64,000 nt of DNA from CAYZMS01 sp964479625 (GTDB lineage: Bacteria; Bacteroidota; Bacteroidia; Chitinophagales; Saprospiraceae), in assembly GCA_964479625.1 (NCBI GenBank), contig CAYZMS010000011.1:1-64000 (forward strand), written 5' to 3'. Below, in pieces: positions 9,710-19,669 of the stretch. Within the stretch, counting starts at the first letter, position 1. Every line of letters starts with the position of its first letter. Under the pieces are notes generated by a model. That model made no database searches and was not told the DNA's origin. It was given only the letters and a program-made list of their open reading frames with translations. Position numbers and translations under genes: made by a program.

Positions 9710-9735
9710 CTAAAGTATTCTGTTTGAGTTAACAA

Positions 9736-10872
9736 TCAATTTTTAATAGCGATTCCTTCCCTTCCGGCCCAGTTTCGAATATTTTCCCGGTTGAGCGCAG
9801 CAGCCATTAGGTCGGGGAAGTGCTGCGGAGTACAGGCAAAAGCCGGGATACCCAATTCTGCGAATTGGTGGGCCACTTTCTTGTCGAACAGAGGAGCGCC
9901 TTTATCACTAAGGGCTAGTAAACTAATTAGATGAACACCGGATTGTGTAAGGCGTTGGACCTGTCGGAACAATTCAGCCTCTGAACCGCCTTCCATAAGA
10001 TCGGAGATCAGAATGACCGTCGTTTGTGAAGGGTTCGAAATGAGCTGCCTGGCGTACTTGATGGCTTTTCCAATATAGGTGCCACCGCCTAGTTGCATCC
10101 CAAACAGTAAACTGACCGGATCGTGCAATTGGTCACTCAGGTTTACCACGGCTGTATCAAAAACGACAAGTTGAGTTTTGATCGTGCGAATGGAAGCGAG
10201 TATCGAAGCAGCTACAGCCGCATAGACCACCGAGTTTGCCATGGAAGCACTTTGGTCAAGCAGGAGCACTATATTTTTCAGTTGCCTGACCCTCCGGGAG
10301 TGGCCGTACAAGTGCACGGGAATAATTGATCCGTATTCGGCCTGATAATGCTTAAGATTAGCCCGTATGGTTCGATTCCAGTCAATTTCGGGTGGTTTGG
10401 GGCGGCGATTATAGCTAGCCTTATTCAGGGCTCCGGAAACAGCGGCCTGCAAAGGCGTTTTTAAGCGAGCTTCAATCGCCTGGACCACCTTGTCTACCAC
10501 TTCCCGGGCAGTTGCACGGGTTTTTTCCGGTAAAACTTCCTTTAAACTCAGGAGCGTACTTACCAACTGGACATCCGCTTGCACTGTCTCCAGTAGCTCG
10601 GGTTCCAACAGCATTTCCTCCAGGCCGAGCCGATCGAGGGCATCCCGTTGCATCATCTGGACGACTGGGGTAGGGAAATAAGTTCGAATATCTCCTAACC
10701 AACGCTGGGTATTGGGAGCTGAATCTCCAAGGCCTTTTTCGGGATGGCTGTCGTATAAAGCTTCCAAGACCTCATCCATCCCCAGTTCTCTGGTAGTCAG
10801 GTTTATAGCATTGACAGGATCTCCATACCGACCCAAAATGAGCCTCCATCTTTTTAATGCTTTATCGTTCAT
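9736..10872 (-). CDS. VWA domain protein of the MoxR/DUF5682-associated type
   Basis: A protein of 378 residues. The N-terminal half is helical; the C-terminal half is a von Willebrand A fold with a metal-binding MIDAS motif D206-Q-S208-A-S210, a GGGT strand near residue 263 and an ISDLMEGG strand near 300. Proteins of this form usually sit beside a MoxR AAA+ ATPase, a SWIM zinc-finger protein and a DUF5682 protein. Here a DUF5682 gene lies 24 kb away (34460-36673), and no MoxR or SWIM gene is in the window. The gene is 6 bp after polA and so probably shares its promoter. The function of the set is unknown. Confidence 0.85.
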   Translation of the reverse strand: MNDKALKRWRLILGRYGDPVNAINLTTRELGMDEVLEALYDSHPEKGLGDSAPNTQRWLGDIRTYFPTPVVQMMQRDALDRLGLEEMLLEPELLETVQADVQLVSTLLSLKEVLPEKTRATAREVVDKVVQAIEARLKTPLQAAVSGALNKASYNRRPKPPEIDWNRTIRANLKHYQAEYGSIIPVHLYGHSRRVRQLKNIVLLLDQSASMANSVVYAAVAASILASIRTIKTQLVVFDTAVVNLSDQLHDPVSLLFGMQLGGGTYIGKAIKYARQLISNPSQTTVILISDLMEGGSEAELFRQVQRLTQSGVHLISLLALSDKGAPLFDKKVAHQFAELGIPAFACTPQHFPDLMAAALNRENIRNWAGREGIAIKN

Positions 10873-10878
10873 AGCTTA

Positions 10879-13668
10879 TCAGTGCGCTTCCCGCCAGTTC
10901 TTCCCTTCGCCCGTTTCGACCAGAATGGGGACGGAAAGGTCGGGAAAAGCCGAACTCATTTTTTCTACGATCATAGGCCGAACGACCTCCAGCTCTTGCT
11001 TCGGAACGTCGAATACTAATTCATCATGCACCTGTAAGATCATGCGGGTGCCATAGGCATTGGCCTCCAATTCTTCTTGAATAGCCACCATGGCCAGCTT
11101 GATCATATCGGCGGCAGAGCCCTGCACAGGGGTGTTAATGGCCATGCGTTCTGCATTGCTGCGTTCCAGGGAGCTTTTTGAGTTGATATCCCGGAGGTAT
11201 CTTCGGCGCCCGCGCAAAGTCGTAACATAACCGGATTTACGGGCCTCTTCCACAATCCCCTGCATCCATTTCTGCAAGCCCTGATATTGCTTGAAATATT
11301 GGTCGATCAGGTCGGAAGCTTCTGTTCGTTTGATCCCGAGTTGCCGGGAAAGGTTGGTAGCGCCGGCCCCGTAAACAATACTGAAGTTAACGGTTTTAGC
11401 CCGGTACCGTTGTTCTTTGGTGACCTCCTCGTAGGGAACACCAAAAACCCTTGCTGCAGTAGCCCGGTGAATATCCTGCCCCGCCTGAAAAGCTTGCAGC
11501 ATGGCCTCATCTTCGCTAATGGCGGCAATAAGTCGTAATTCAATCTGGGAGTAATCGGCTGCAAGTAAAACATGGTCCTCATCTCTGGGAATGAAAGCTT
11601 CCCTTATTTTGGCACCTTCAGGTGTTCGGATGGGAATATTTTGAAGATTAGGATTGTTTGAACTCAGTCGGCCCGTTGCCGCCAGCGCCTGGTTAAAACT
11701 GGAATGTATACGCCCTGTAAGGGGGTTGACCAGTTTGGGTAAGGCATCCACATAGGTGGACTTTAACTTAGAAAGCCCCCGATGCTTGAGAATATCACGG
11801 GCGATCGGGTATTCCTCGGCCAACTCGGCCAGTTTTTCCTCATTGGTCGAATATTGACCGGATTTAGTTTTTCGCCAGCGATAGGGAATCTCCATATTAT
11901 CGAAAAGAATCTCCCCGACCTGTTTAGGGGAACCAATATTAAATTGCTGGCCGGCAGTTTCATAAATATGCTGTTCCAGTTCCGCAATTTGTTTTTCCAA
12001 AGCTTTACTATAGGTTTGAAGGAAACTGACGTCCAGGTTCACGCCTTCGTACTCCATGGCAGTAATGGTCTTGATCAGGGGTTCCTCCATGTTTTCATAA
12101 ATGAGTTGAAGGGTTTCCTGTTCTGCCAGCTTTGGTGCCAGAAAACGGTGTAATTGCAAGGTAATATCCGCGTCCTCTCCTGCATATTCCGTTACTTGCT
12201 CTACGGGAACTTCCCGCATGGTTTTCTGGTTTTTACCTTTTTTGCCGATCAGGCTTTCGATCGAAACCGGCTTATACTTAAGGTAAGTCTCGGCTAGGTA
12301 ATCCATATTATGGCGCAATTCCGGCTCCAGTAGATAATGAACGACCATGGTATCGAAAAACAGACCCTTCACTTCTACTCCGTACCATTTCAGGACGAGA
12401 CAATCGTATTTGATGTTCTGAGCGATCTTTGTAATGGCGGGGTTTTCCAGCACTGCTTTGAACTCCCGGACAATAGCATTAGCCTTTTCCTGTTCGGCGG
12501 GTATGGGTACATACCAGGCCTCTGCCGGATGCCAGGCAAAGGCGATCCCCACCAGTTCGGCTTCATTGGCATTTATAGCTGTGGTTTCCGTATCGAAGCA
12601 AAATGAATGTTGACCGGCCAGTGCCTGAATAAGGGCTGCCCGTTTTTCAGGGCTATCCACTAGTTGGTAGTTGTGTTCCTGAGTGGCGATGGTTTTGGCT
12701 GCGATAGCGTGGGGTGCCAGCATTCCTCCAGCCAGGGTATCTTCCGGGAACAAGCTGCCCTGGACCTCACTTTTTTTGCTTTCGGGCTGTTGGTCCTCCC
12801 CAAGAATCTGCCGGGCCAGGGTTCGAAATTCAAGCTCTTTAAAAACGGTGGAGAGCAGCTCTTTATCTGGTGGATCAATGATCAATTTATCTTCATCAAA
12901 ATCTACCGGGGCTTCGGTATTAATGGTTGCCAGTTCTTTTGAAAGCAGGGCCTGCTCCCGGTTATTTGCCACTTTTTCTTTTTGTTTACCCTTTAATTGA
13001 TCGGTATTAGCCAGGAGTCCCTCTACCGTGTCGAATTGGGCCAATAACTTGGCAGCTGTCTTGGGACCGATGCCGGGTACACCCGGGATGTTATCCACAC
13101 TATCGCCCTGCAATGCCAGCATGTCAATGACCTGGTCAACACGCTCAATACCCCATTTTTCACATACTTCAGGAATGCCCAGAATTTCCACTCCGTTACC
13201 TTGGCGAGAGGGCTTGTACATAAAAATATTATCAGATACCAATTGGCCAAAATCCTTATCCGGCGTTACCATATACACCTGGTAGCCCTGCTTTTCCGCC
13301 TTTTTTGCCAGGGTCCCGATAACATCATCCGCTTCAAAGTGGTCAATGGTCAAAATAGGAATGCGAAGGCCCTCAACGATCTTTCGAATGTAGGGAAAGG
13401 ATAACCGAATATCCTCGGGCTGTTCCTCTCGGTTGGCCTTGTATTCGGGATAGCGTTCATGCCGGAAGGTAGGTGTTTCCGGATCAAAAATAACCGCAAT
13501 ATGGGTAGGGTCCTCATTCCGCAGTAAATCCCAGAGCGTTCGGGTAAAGCCTGTAGCAGCTGAAGTATTTACTCCTTTAGAGTTAATGAGGGGGCGGTTG
13601 ATAAAGGCGAAGTGCGCACGGTAAACCAAAGCGTGCCCATCCAGCAAAAAGAGTCGTTTGTCGGCCAT
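10879..13668 (-). CDS. polA: DNA polymerase I
   Basis: About 929 residues with all three domains. The 5'-3' exonuclease begins LFLLDGHALVYRAHF. The 3'-5' exonuclease keeps its acidic residues (FDTET, KYDCL, Y-GEDAD), so proofreading should be active. The polymerase shows motif A (DYSQIELR), motif B (RAKTVNFSIVYG) and motif C (VHDEL). It fills gaps and removes primers and damaged strands. The ATG at 13668 is preferred because the family starts just before LFLLDGH; the frame extends to 13695. It heads a minus-strand operon with the VWA and tricorn genes. Confidence 0.95.
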   Translation of the reverse strand: MADKRLFLLDGHALVYRAHFAFINRPLINSKGVNTSAATGFTRTLWDLLRNEDPTHIAVIFDPETPTFRHERYPEYKANREEQPEDIRLSFPYIRKIVEGLRIPILTIDHFEADDVIGTLAKKAEKQGYQVYMVTPDKDFGQLVSDNIFMYKPSRQGNGVEILGIPEVCEKWGIERVDQVIDMLALQGDSVDNIPGVPGIGPKTAAKLLAQFDTVEGLLANTDQLKGKQKEKVANNREQALLSKELATINTEAPVDFDEDKLIIDPPDKELLSTVFKELEFRTLARQILGEDQQPESKKSEVQGSLFPEDTLAGGMLAPHAIAAKTIATQEHNYQLVDSPEKRAALIQALAGQHSFCFDTETTAINANEAELVGIAFAWHPAEAWYVPIPAEQEKANAIVREFKAVLENPAITKIAQNIKYDCLVLKWYGVEVKGLFFDTMVVHYLLEPELRHNMDYLAETYLKYKPVSIESLIGKKGKNQKTMREVPVEQVTEYAGEDADITLQLHRFLAPKLAEQETLQLIYENMEEPLIKTITAMEYEGVNLDVSFLQTYSKALEKQIAELEQHIYETAGQQFNIGSPKQVGEILFDNMEIPYRWRKTKSGQYSTNEEKLAELAEEYPIARDILKHRGLSKLKSTYVDALPKLVNPLTGRIHSSFNQALAATGRLSSNNPNLQNIPIRTPEGAKIREAFIPRDEDHVLLAADYSQIELRLIAAISEDEAMLQAFQAGQDIHRATAARVFGVPYEEVTKEQRYRAKTVNFSIVYGAGATNLSRQLGIKRTEASDLIDQYFKQYQGLQKWMQGIVEEARKSGYVTTLRGRRRYLRDINSKSSLERSNAERMAINTPVQGSAADMIKLAMVAIQEELEANAYGTRMILQVHDELVFDVPKQELEVVRPMIVEKMSSAFPDLSVPILVETGEGKNWREAH

Positions 13669-13907
13669 GAACCGTTGAAATTTTGTTATTTTCAAACGCG
13701 TTAAATTGAAAGAATACCTTACCCTTTGTTTCCGCGCTTTCCTCTTGCGGATTTCCTGTTGAATTGTCGGCTATTGGATCGGAAATGGGATTCAGGTCCA
13801 GCACTAAGGAAAATCCTGAACCGTTAAAATACCAAATTATGTCATCTCCGGTCAACCCAGGGGTGTAATTATTACGTCCTTTCAATAAAACCTAAATCTG
13901 TAGGTCT

Positions 13908-16898
13908 ATGACAAAAATGCTACCCGGACTATTCCTGTTGTTGCCTGCTTTGGCCATTGCTCAACCGTTTAACGATAACTGTGGGAATGCCATTGAGCTG
14001 ACTGATGTTGTTGCCTGGTGTTCTGGACCCGGGGCTTTTACCAATATAGGCGCTACGGAGTCTCCGGTCCCCCGGCCTTTCTGCTTTGGAGAGACTGGTG
14101 AGAACCCGGACGTCTGGTTTTCCTTTGTTGCCCGTGCTACCGGCCTGAATGTTAGTGTTACGGGAGCAGTTCCGGATAACAATCGGGGAAGTCTGCGCAA
14201 CCCGGCTGTTATGTTGTACTCAGGCCCTTGTAGCCAGGCGGTGGATATTGCCTGCAATACCGACTCCAGAGGGGCTAATTCAGTGAACGTCTTTGCAACT
14301 GATCTTGTGATCGGGCAACGGTACTTTATCCGGGTAAGTTCCGTAAATAATCAACGGGGTACCTTCGAGTTGTGCATCAATAATTTTGCCGCTTCTGCCC
14401 AACCATCGGGAGATTGCTTCAGCGCCTCTGTCCTTTGCGACAAATCAACTTTATCGGTAGATCGCCTCTTTGGGAATGGGGTACTCATGGAAAACTTACC
14501 CGATGACGCCTGTGACCTGTTTTCGTGCAGGCCCAATATTCCTGAAACGAATTCGGTTTGGTATAAATGGACCTGTGAGGAACCCGGCTCCCTGGGCTTT
14601 ACCATTACTCCGCTCAACCCGGGAACAGATATTGATTTTTTTGTCTTTGAAATGCCTAATGGCATTGATGATTGTTCCAGCCTGAGGTCGCTTCGTTGTA
14701 TGTTGTCAGGGGAAAATCAAAATGAACCACTTGCTAATTGGCAAAGGTGTATCGGGCCCACCGGTCTGAGCCTGACAGCTAGCGATGCCAGTGAATCCTG
14801 CGGTTGCCAGCCCGGTGATGATAATTTTGCCGAAGCCATTAAGATGGAAGCAGGAGTGAGTTATGCCCTTGTTATCCTCAACTTCAGTGAGGATGGCAGT
14901 GGTTTTACTCTCGAGTTTGAGGGAGACGGAACGTTTCGGGGGCCAGAGATCGACTTTCTGACCAATAGAGCCACTGTTTGCATCGGGGAATCCATAAGCG
15001 TGGAAGATAACTCCTTTTTTGCAGGGGGACTTACAGATTGGGATTGGCGGTTTGGTCCGAATGCCAACCAGGAGGTCATAAATGGGAAAGGGCCGCATCA
15101 GGTTGCCTTTAACCGGGCCGGGGAGCAGTTCATTTTATTGGAAGTGACCAGTACTGACGGCTGTATTGTTTCGTTGGTAAAAACAGTAACTGTCGAATGT
15201 TGCCCGGATCATTTTTCCCTGGATGCAGAAGTCTCTTCCCTGCTGTGTACCAACAGTGCAGAGGGTGCGATCGATTTGCAGGTTTCGAATGCTTATGGCC
15301 CCTATAGTTTTATGTGGAGTGACAGCAGTCAGTCAGAAGATATTGATCAGTTATTGGTGGGGACCTACATCGTCCAGATTGCCGACCAGGCCGGTTGTGA
15401 TACTACTTTCAGTGTATTGGTGGACGGCCCACCACCACTGGAGTTAAATGCTGTGATCGATATGCCCACCTGTGACGGTGGTCTGGATGGCCGACTGGAA
15501 ATTCAACCCCTGGGGGGGGCGGAACCCTATGAAATTAGCTTTGATAACGGGCCATTTTCTACTCAGAACACACTCGAAAACCTTCCCATTAGCGATATAG
15601 GGGTTCGAATAAGGGATTCGAATGAATGTGAATTGGATTCTACGGTCCTCGTTCGGGAACTAACCCTTGAGTTGGATCCACAGGTTACGACCATTCAACC
15701 GCCTTCCTGTACCGGGTTTTCTGATGGATTGATCGAAGTAAATATTGAAAATGGCCTTGGCCCTTACCTGTACGATTGGCAGGATGGTATGGGTTTTCAG
15801 GGAGATAATTCCCTGATCGATCTAAGTGCGGGAACCTATTCTGTGCAAGTATCCGATGCCAACCGCTGCCAGGGTATGTTCGAATTTGACCTGGAAGATC
15901 CACTGCCGGTTTCTCTTGCGGCAGAGGTGCTTCCGATCAGTTGCTTTGGCTTTACAGATGGTTCTATTCTTGTTTCCGGGGTCGGTGGATCAGGAAATTA
16001 TGTTTACCGATGGCAGGATGGGCCTCTTGGTGTAGAACGTATGGATTTACCACCGGGGAATTACCAGGTATTTGTAGAGGATGAGAACGGTTGTCCTTTC
16101 GACTCTGTTCTGACAGTGGGAGAACCGGAGGAGTTATTTGTACAGGAGGTAAATATTCAAAACGTACGTTGTTTCGGTGATTCCACCGGCAGGCTTACCC
16201 TATTGGGTGGAGGGGGCGTGCCTCCCTACATGTATGCAATAGGGGATTCTTCCTTTTCGAATACCAATGTTTTCGATTCTCTTGCTGCAGGGCTTTACAC
16301 ACTTCGTGTGATGGATGCCGAAGGATGTGCCTCTGAAAGGGAGGTAGTGATCCTTCAACCCACCGAACTGTTGGTGAACACTGGGCCTGAACAATTGATC
16401 GAATTGGGGGAAAACGTACGTCTGGAGGCTATTGCGAATGAAGACCCGGTCGTTTACCAGTGGTTTCCTCCTGACGGCCTTAATTCCGACCGGATCGCCC
16501 GACCACTGGCATCTCCGGTAAATACCACCGAATACCGGATCGTAGTGACCAACAATCTGGGCTGTATGGCAGAAGCCAGCCTGTTGGTTCGGGTTTCTAA
16601 GGAACGTCCCATTTATGCGCCTACTGTTTTTTCTCCTAACGGAGATGGGAACAATGACTTTTTTACCCTTTACAGTAATCCTGCCGCCCGACGCTTTGTT
16701 ACTTTTCGGGTTTTCGACAGGTGGGGAGAGTTGGTTTTCGAAAAAGAAGACTTTCCGCTGAATGAGGAGCCTCTGGGGTGGGACGGGGTCTTTCGAGGGA
16801 AACCGGCAATTTCAGGGGTGTATGCCTGGATGGCAGAAATTGAGTTTATTGATGAAACCGTCAAAATCCTGAAAGGCGATGTAACCCTCCTACGGTAA
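13908..16898 (+). CDS. T9SS type B surface protein with SprB-like repeats
   Basis: A protein of 996 residues with a signal peptide (about 1-18). Two pre-peptidase-type beta-sandwich regions (residues about 20-330) contain many Cys. A PKD-like segment (about 345-430) follows, then five SprB-type repeats of about 70-80 residues (about 440-800), each with C-x-G-x-x-DG or similar and a closing L-x-G-x-Y turn. The last 90 residues match the gliding-motility CHU_C domain (PTVFSPNGDG, RWGELVFE, GVYAW), the type B signal for the type IX secretion system. It is therefore exported to the cell surface or medium. It resembles adhesins in layout, but the ligand is unknown. Confidence 0.9.
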   Translation: MTKMLPGLFLLLPALAIAQPFNDNCGNAIELTDVVAWCSGPGAFTNIGATESPVPRPFCFGETGENPDVWFSFVARATGLNVSVTGAVPDNNRGSLRNPAVMLYSGPCSQAVDIACNTDSRGANSVNVFATDLVIGQRYFIRVSSVNNQRGTFELCINNFAASAQPSGDCFSASVLCDKSTLSVDRLFGNGVLMENLPDDACDLFSCRPNIPETNSVWYKWTCEEPGSLGFTITPLNPGTDIDFFVFEMPNGIDDCSSLRSLRCMLSGENQNEPLANWQRCIGPTGLSLTASDASESCGCQPGDDNFAEAIKMEAGVSYALVILNFSEDGSGFTLEFEGDGTFRGPEIDFLTNRATVCIGESISVEDNSFFAGGLTDWDWRFGPNANQEVINGKGPHQVAFNRAGEQFILLEVTSTDGCIVSLVKTVTVECCPDHFSLDAEVSSLLCTNSAEGAIDLQVSNAYGPYSFMWSDSSQSEDIDQLLVGTYIVQIADQAGCDTTFSVLVDGPPPLELNAVIDMPTCDGGLDGRLEIQPLGGAEPYEISFDNGPFSTQNTLENLPISDIGVRIRDSNECELDSTVLVRELTLELDPQVTTIQPPSCTGFSDGLIEVNIENGLGPYLYDWQDGMGFQGDNSLIDLSAGTYSVQVSDANRCQGMFEFDLEDPLPVSLAAEVLPISCFGFTDGSILVSGVGGSGNYVYRWQDGPLGVERMDLPPGNYQVFVEDENGCPFDSVLTVGEPEELFVQEVNIQNVRCFGDSTGRLTLLGGGGVPPYMYAIGDSSFSNTNVFDSLAAGLYTLRVMDAEGCASEREVVILQPTELLVNTGPEQLIELGENVRLEAIANEDPVVYQWFPPDGLNSDRIARPLASPVNTTEYRIVVTNNLGCMAEASLLVRVSKERPIYAPTVFSPNGDGNNDFFTLYSNPAARRFVTFRVFDRWGELVFEKEDFPLNEEPLGWDGVFRGKPAISGVYAWMAEIEFIDETVKILKGDVTLLR

Positions 16899-17015
16899 AG
16901 TGCCGGAAACGCTCTTGGCAGCTATACCCTGGGTGCTCTGCTTGTATATGGTGACTAAAAGCTACCCTTATACCGTTTTCTATTTATCTTTACGGGGTAG
17001 ATAAAAACATGAATT

Positions 17016-17573
17016 TTGAACATTCCTTTAACAACAAAGGCATTAGTCTTCCCATTGATTGCCGGTTGGTTTTTAATCTCCTGTGGCGGGGACGAATTCG
17101 AGGAAGACTTGAACTTCGACGCGGCTCTTGAAGATGTTGAAGTGGAAACAGCTCGCAATGTGGAGGTGCTGTACAGTGATTCGGCCATCGTTAAAGTGCG
17201 CATTCAGGCGCCTACCATGCTAAATCACACCCAAAAAGCGAACCCTTACCAGGAATTCCCGGACGGGGTCCATGTTGATTTTTACCAGGATGGGGAACCC
17301 AATAGTGTTTTGACGGCAAAATACGGCGTGCGTTATGAAGCTAAGGGGCTGGTTATAGTACGGGACAGCGTAGTATGGCGGAATATTGAAGGCAAACAAC
17401 TCGAGACCAATGAAATGATCTGGGAAGAGAAGGTCCGGGAGATTTACAACAATAAATTTGTCGTGATTACCACTCCTACCGATACGATCTACAGTTATGG
17501 TTTCCGGGCTGATCAGGATTTTACTAATTTTAGGCTGCAGGCAGCTGACGGCTCTATGAAGGTTGAACAATAG
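17016..17573 (+). CDS. lptC: LPS export ABC transporter periplasmic protein LptC
   Basis: A lipoprotein of 185 residues. The lipobox is LISC at residues about 20-23, followed by an acidic linker and the LptC beta-jellyroll with the DGVHVDFYQDG and RDSVVWRN segments typical of the family. LptC passes lipopolysaccharide from LptBFG to LptA. The start is a TTG: the frame is closed by TGA just upstream, and an ATG at 17009 is in another frame. The N-region is short, and loss of one T at 17014-17017 would join that ATG to this frame, so a sequence error here is possible. Confidence 0.82.
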   Translation: MNIPLTTKALVFPLIAGWFLISCGGDEFEEDLNFDAALEDVEVETARNVEVLYSDSAIVKVRIQAPTMLNHTQKANPYQEFPDGVHVDFYQDGEPNSVLTAKYGVRYEAKGLVIVRDSVVWRNIEGKQLETNEMIWEEKVREIYNNKFVVITTPTDTIYSYGFRADQDFTNFRLQAADGSMKVEQ

Positions 17574-17609
17574 GTCAGCCCGCACTTATTACCTCTTAAC
17601 CAATAAGGT

Positions 17610-18866
17610 ATGATCCTGACCTGGATAATAGTCTCCCTTATTTTGTCGGCCCTGTTCTCAGGATCCGAAATTGCCTTTGTTTCGGCCAACAAACTCAAGG
17701 TAGAATTACGAAAGCGCAAAGAAGACCGGAGAGGTGCGGTCATTGAGCGGTTTTTTGACCATCCGGCCCAATTTCTCAGTACGATGCTGGTGGGAAATAA
17801 CATTGCACTGGTCATTTTTACTGCTTTGATGACCAGGTTATTGCAGGGGATACTTCCTCCCGGGCTGGTGGAAAACAGCTTGCTCTCCTTATTGCTGGTC
17901 ACCTCGATCATTACGGTCGTTGTTTTGATCTTTGGGGAGTTTTTGCCAAAAACACTTTTCCAGCTGTTTGCCGACGATATTTTGTATTTCCTGGCTTACC
18001 CTCTGAGGTTCCTTCAACTGCTACTCGCCTTTCCGACCTGGATGATGCACGGCGCATCGAACCTGATCCTGAAACTTGTGCTCACCGCGCCGGTAGAGCA
18101 GGTTGATCAGGTATTTACCCGACTAGACCTCGAAAACTTCATAACGGATACCCAACAAGATCCCGAAGAAGAGATTGATGTAGAATTATTCGGGAAAGCC
18201 CTAAAACTCAGGGATGTGAGAGTCAGGGATAGTATGATCCCCCGGCCGGAGATCGAAAGCCTGGATGTAAACAGCTCCTTGGAGGAGTTGGAACACCTTT
18301 TTCAAGAAACCCGCCTATCCCGAATAATAATCACAGAGGGGGAGATCGATAATGTACTGGGATATGTTCACCACCAACAACTATTAAAAGACCCTCCAAA
18401 CATCCGGGCGGTCATTTTGGAGATCCCCTTTGTACCTGAAGTGATGCCAGTTACCGAGTTAATGAACCGATTTATTAAAAGCCACACCAATATTGCTTGT
18501 GTAGTGGATGAATTTGGCGGGGTATCTGGGATAATCACCCTGGAAGATATTTTGGAGGAGTTATTTGGAGAGATCGATGATGAGTATGATGAAGAAGAGC
18601 ATACCGAAGATCAGATCAGTGATCTGGAATATCTTTTTTCTGGTAGATTGGAGGTCGATTACCTCAATGATAAGTACGAACATCTTCAACTACCGGAAGG
18701 GGATTATCACACCCTTTCCGGTTACCTGGTTACCACTGCAGAAACCATTCCAGAACAAGGGGCTATCCTGGAACAGGATGGTTATCAGTTTGTATTAGAG
18801 GCTGTTAGCGATACCAAGATCGAGCTGGTCCGGGTCAGAAAACTGAATAGGGACCTCAACAACTAG
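17610..18866 (+). CDS. CNNM/CorC family (hemolysin-like) transporter
   Basis: A protein of 418 residues. The N-terminal CNNM (DUF21) membrane domain covers residues about 1-185 and begins SALFSGSEIAFVSANK. A CBS pair follows (about 200-325; IPRPEIESLDVNSSLEEL and VVDEFGGVSGIITLEDILEELFGEI), then a CorC/HlyC C-terminal domain (about 335-415). Relatives handle Mg2+ or Co2+ efflux; in Bacteroidota the gliding protein GldE is a close paralogue. The gene lies 36 bp after lptC, and its stop is 6 bp from convergent nadD. Confidence 0.88.
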   Translation: MILTWIIVSLILSALFSGSEIAFVSANKLKVELRKRKEDRRGAVIERFFDHPAQFLSTMLVGNNIALVIFTALMTRLLQGILPPGLVENSLLSLLLVTSIITVVVLIFGEFLPKTLFQLFADDILYFLAYPLRFLQLLLAFPTWMMHGASNLILKLVLTAPVEQVDQVFTRLDLENFITDTQQDPEEEIDVELFGKALKLRDVRVRDSMIPRPEIESLDVNSSLEELEHLFQETRLSRIIITEGEIDNVLGYVHHQQLLKDPPNIRAVILEIPFVPEVMPVTELMNRFIKSHTNIACVVDEFGGVSGIITLEDILEELFGEIDDEYDEEEHTEDQISDLEYLFSGRLEVDYLNDKYEHLQLPEGDYHTLSGYLVTTAETIPEQGAILEQDGYQFVLEAVSDTKIELVRVRKLNRDLNN

Positions 18867-18872
18867 CCTGTA

Positions 18873-19451
18873 CTACCGATACATTCCGGTTTTTTCAACA
18901 TAGTCATGTACAACCGGTGTCAGCAGGTAGGACGTAGAAAACCCCTTTTTGATGCACGATCGAATGTAACTGGCAGAAATTTCCATAATCGGTACCTTAC
19001 TGAATAATTGTACATTCGGATGTTCTTCCAATTCCCCTCCGGGATAGCCAGGGCGTTGGTAAACGTAGAGTTGATAATCCCGAAGGATTAATGCGGCGTT
19101 CTTCCATTTTGGAAAACCCGGCAAGTTATCCGACCCCATGATCAGGGCAAACTGGTAATCGGGGTATTTTTCCCTTAAATGAGTCAGAGTGTCAATGGTG
19201 TAAGAAGGTTTGGGCATGCCAAACTCGATATCGGTAACCCTTAAGTTTGGATTGTCCTGTATGGCTAATTGCACTAGATGCAGGCGATCCCGCTCCGGTG
19301 CCAGGCTTTTTTTCTGCTTAAATGGATTCTGTGGGGAAACAACCAGCCAGACCTCCCGTAAATCGGTTTGAGAGGCCATCGTATTGGCTATGATCAAATG
19401 GCCCACATGGATAGGGTTGAATGATCCGAAAAACAAGCCGATCCTTCGCAT
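18873..19451 (-). CDS. nadD: Nicotinate-nucleotide adenylyltransferase
   Basis: A protein of 192 residues. It starts RIGLFFGSFNPIHVGH, the GSFxPxHxGH nucleotide-binding motif of the NadD family, and ends with ISASYIRSCIKKG, the ISSTxIR motif. It joins nicotinate mononucleotide with ATP to give deamido-NAD in NAD synthesis. It is divergent from the S41 protease gene. The 218 bp between them hold a TCGAAAATTCGA palindrome and no clear promoter box. Confidence 0.93.
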   Translation of the reverse strand: MRRIGLFFGSFNPIHVGHLIIANTMASQTDLREVWLVVSPQNPFKQKKSLAPERDRLHLVQLAIQDNPNLRVTDIEFGMPKPSYTIDTLTHLREKYPDYQFALIMGSDNLPGFPKWKNAALILRDYQLYVYQRPGYPGGELEEHPNVQLFSKVPIMEISASYIRSCIKKGFSTSYLLTPVVHDYVEKTGMYR

Positions 19452-19669
19452 GCTGAGGGAAATTGAGATTGGGCAAAAATTCCAGGCGTAAAGATTGGAG
19501 AAATTTCCTGAATACCAACTTTCGATTAAATCAGTTCAATAAAAAATCGAGAACTCAGCCCCATCCATGGCTGTTTTATATGCACCATATTCAATTTCAT
19601 CGAAAATTCGACGTTTGTATAGTTGAAGCAGGTGGAAATAGTTAAATTATTCGAATTACACATCGGCAT

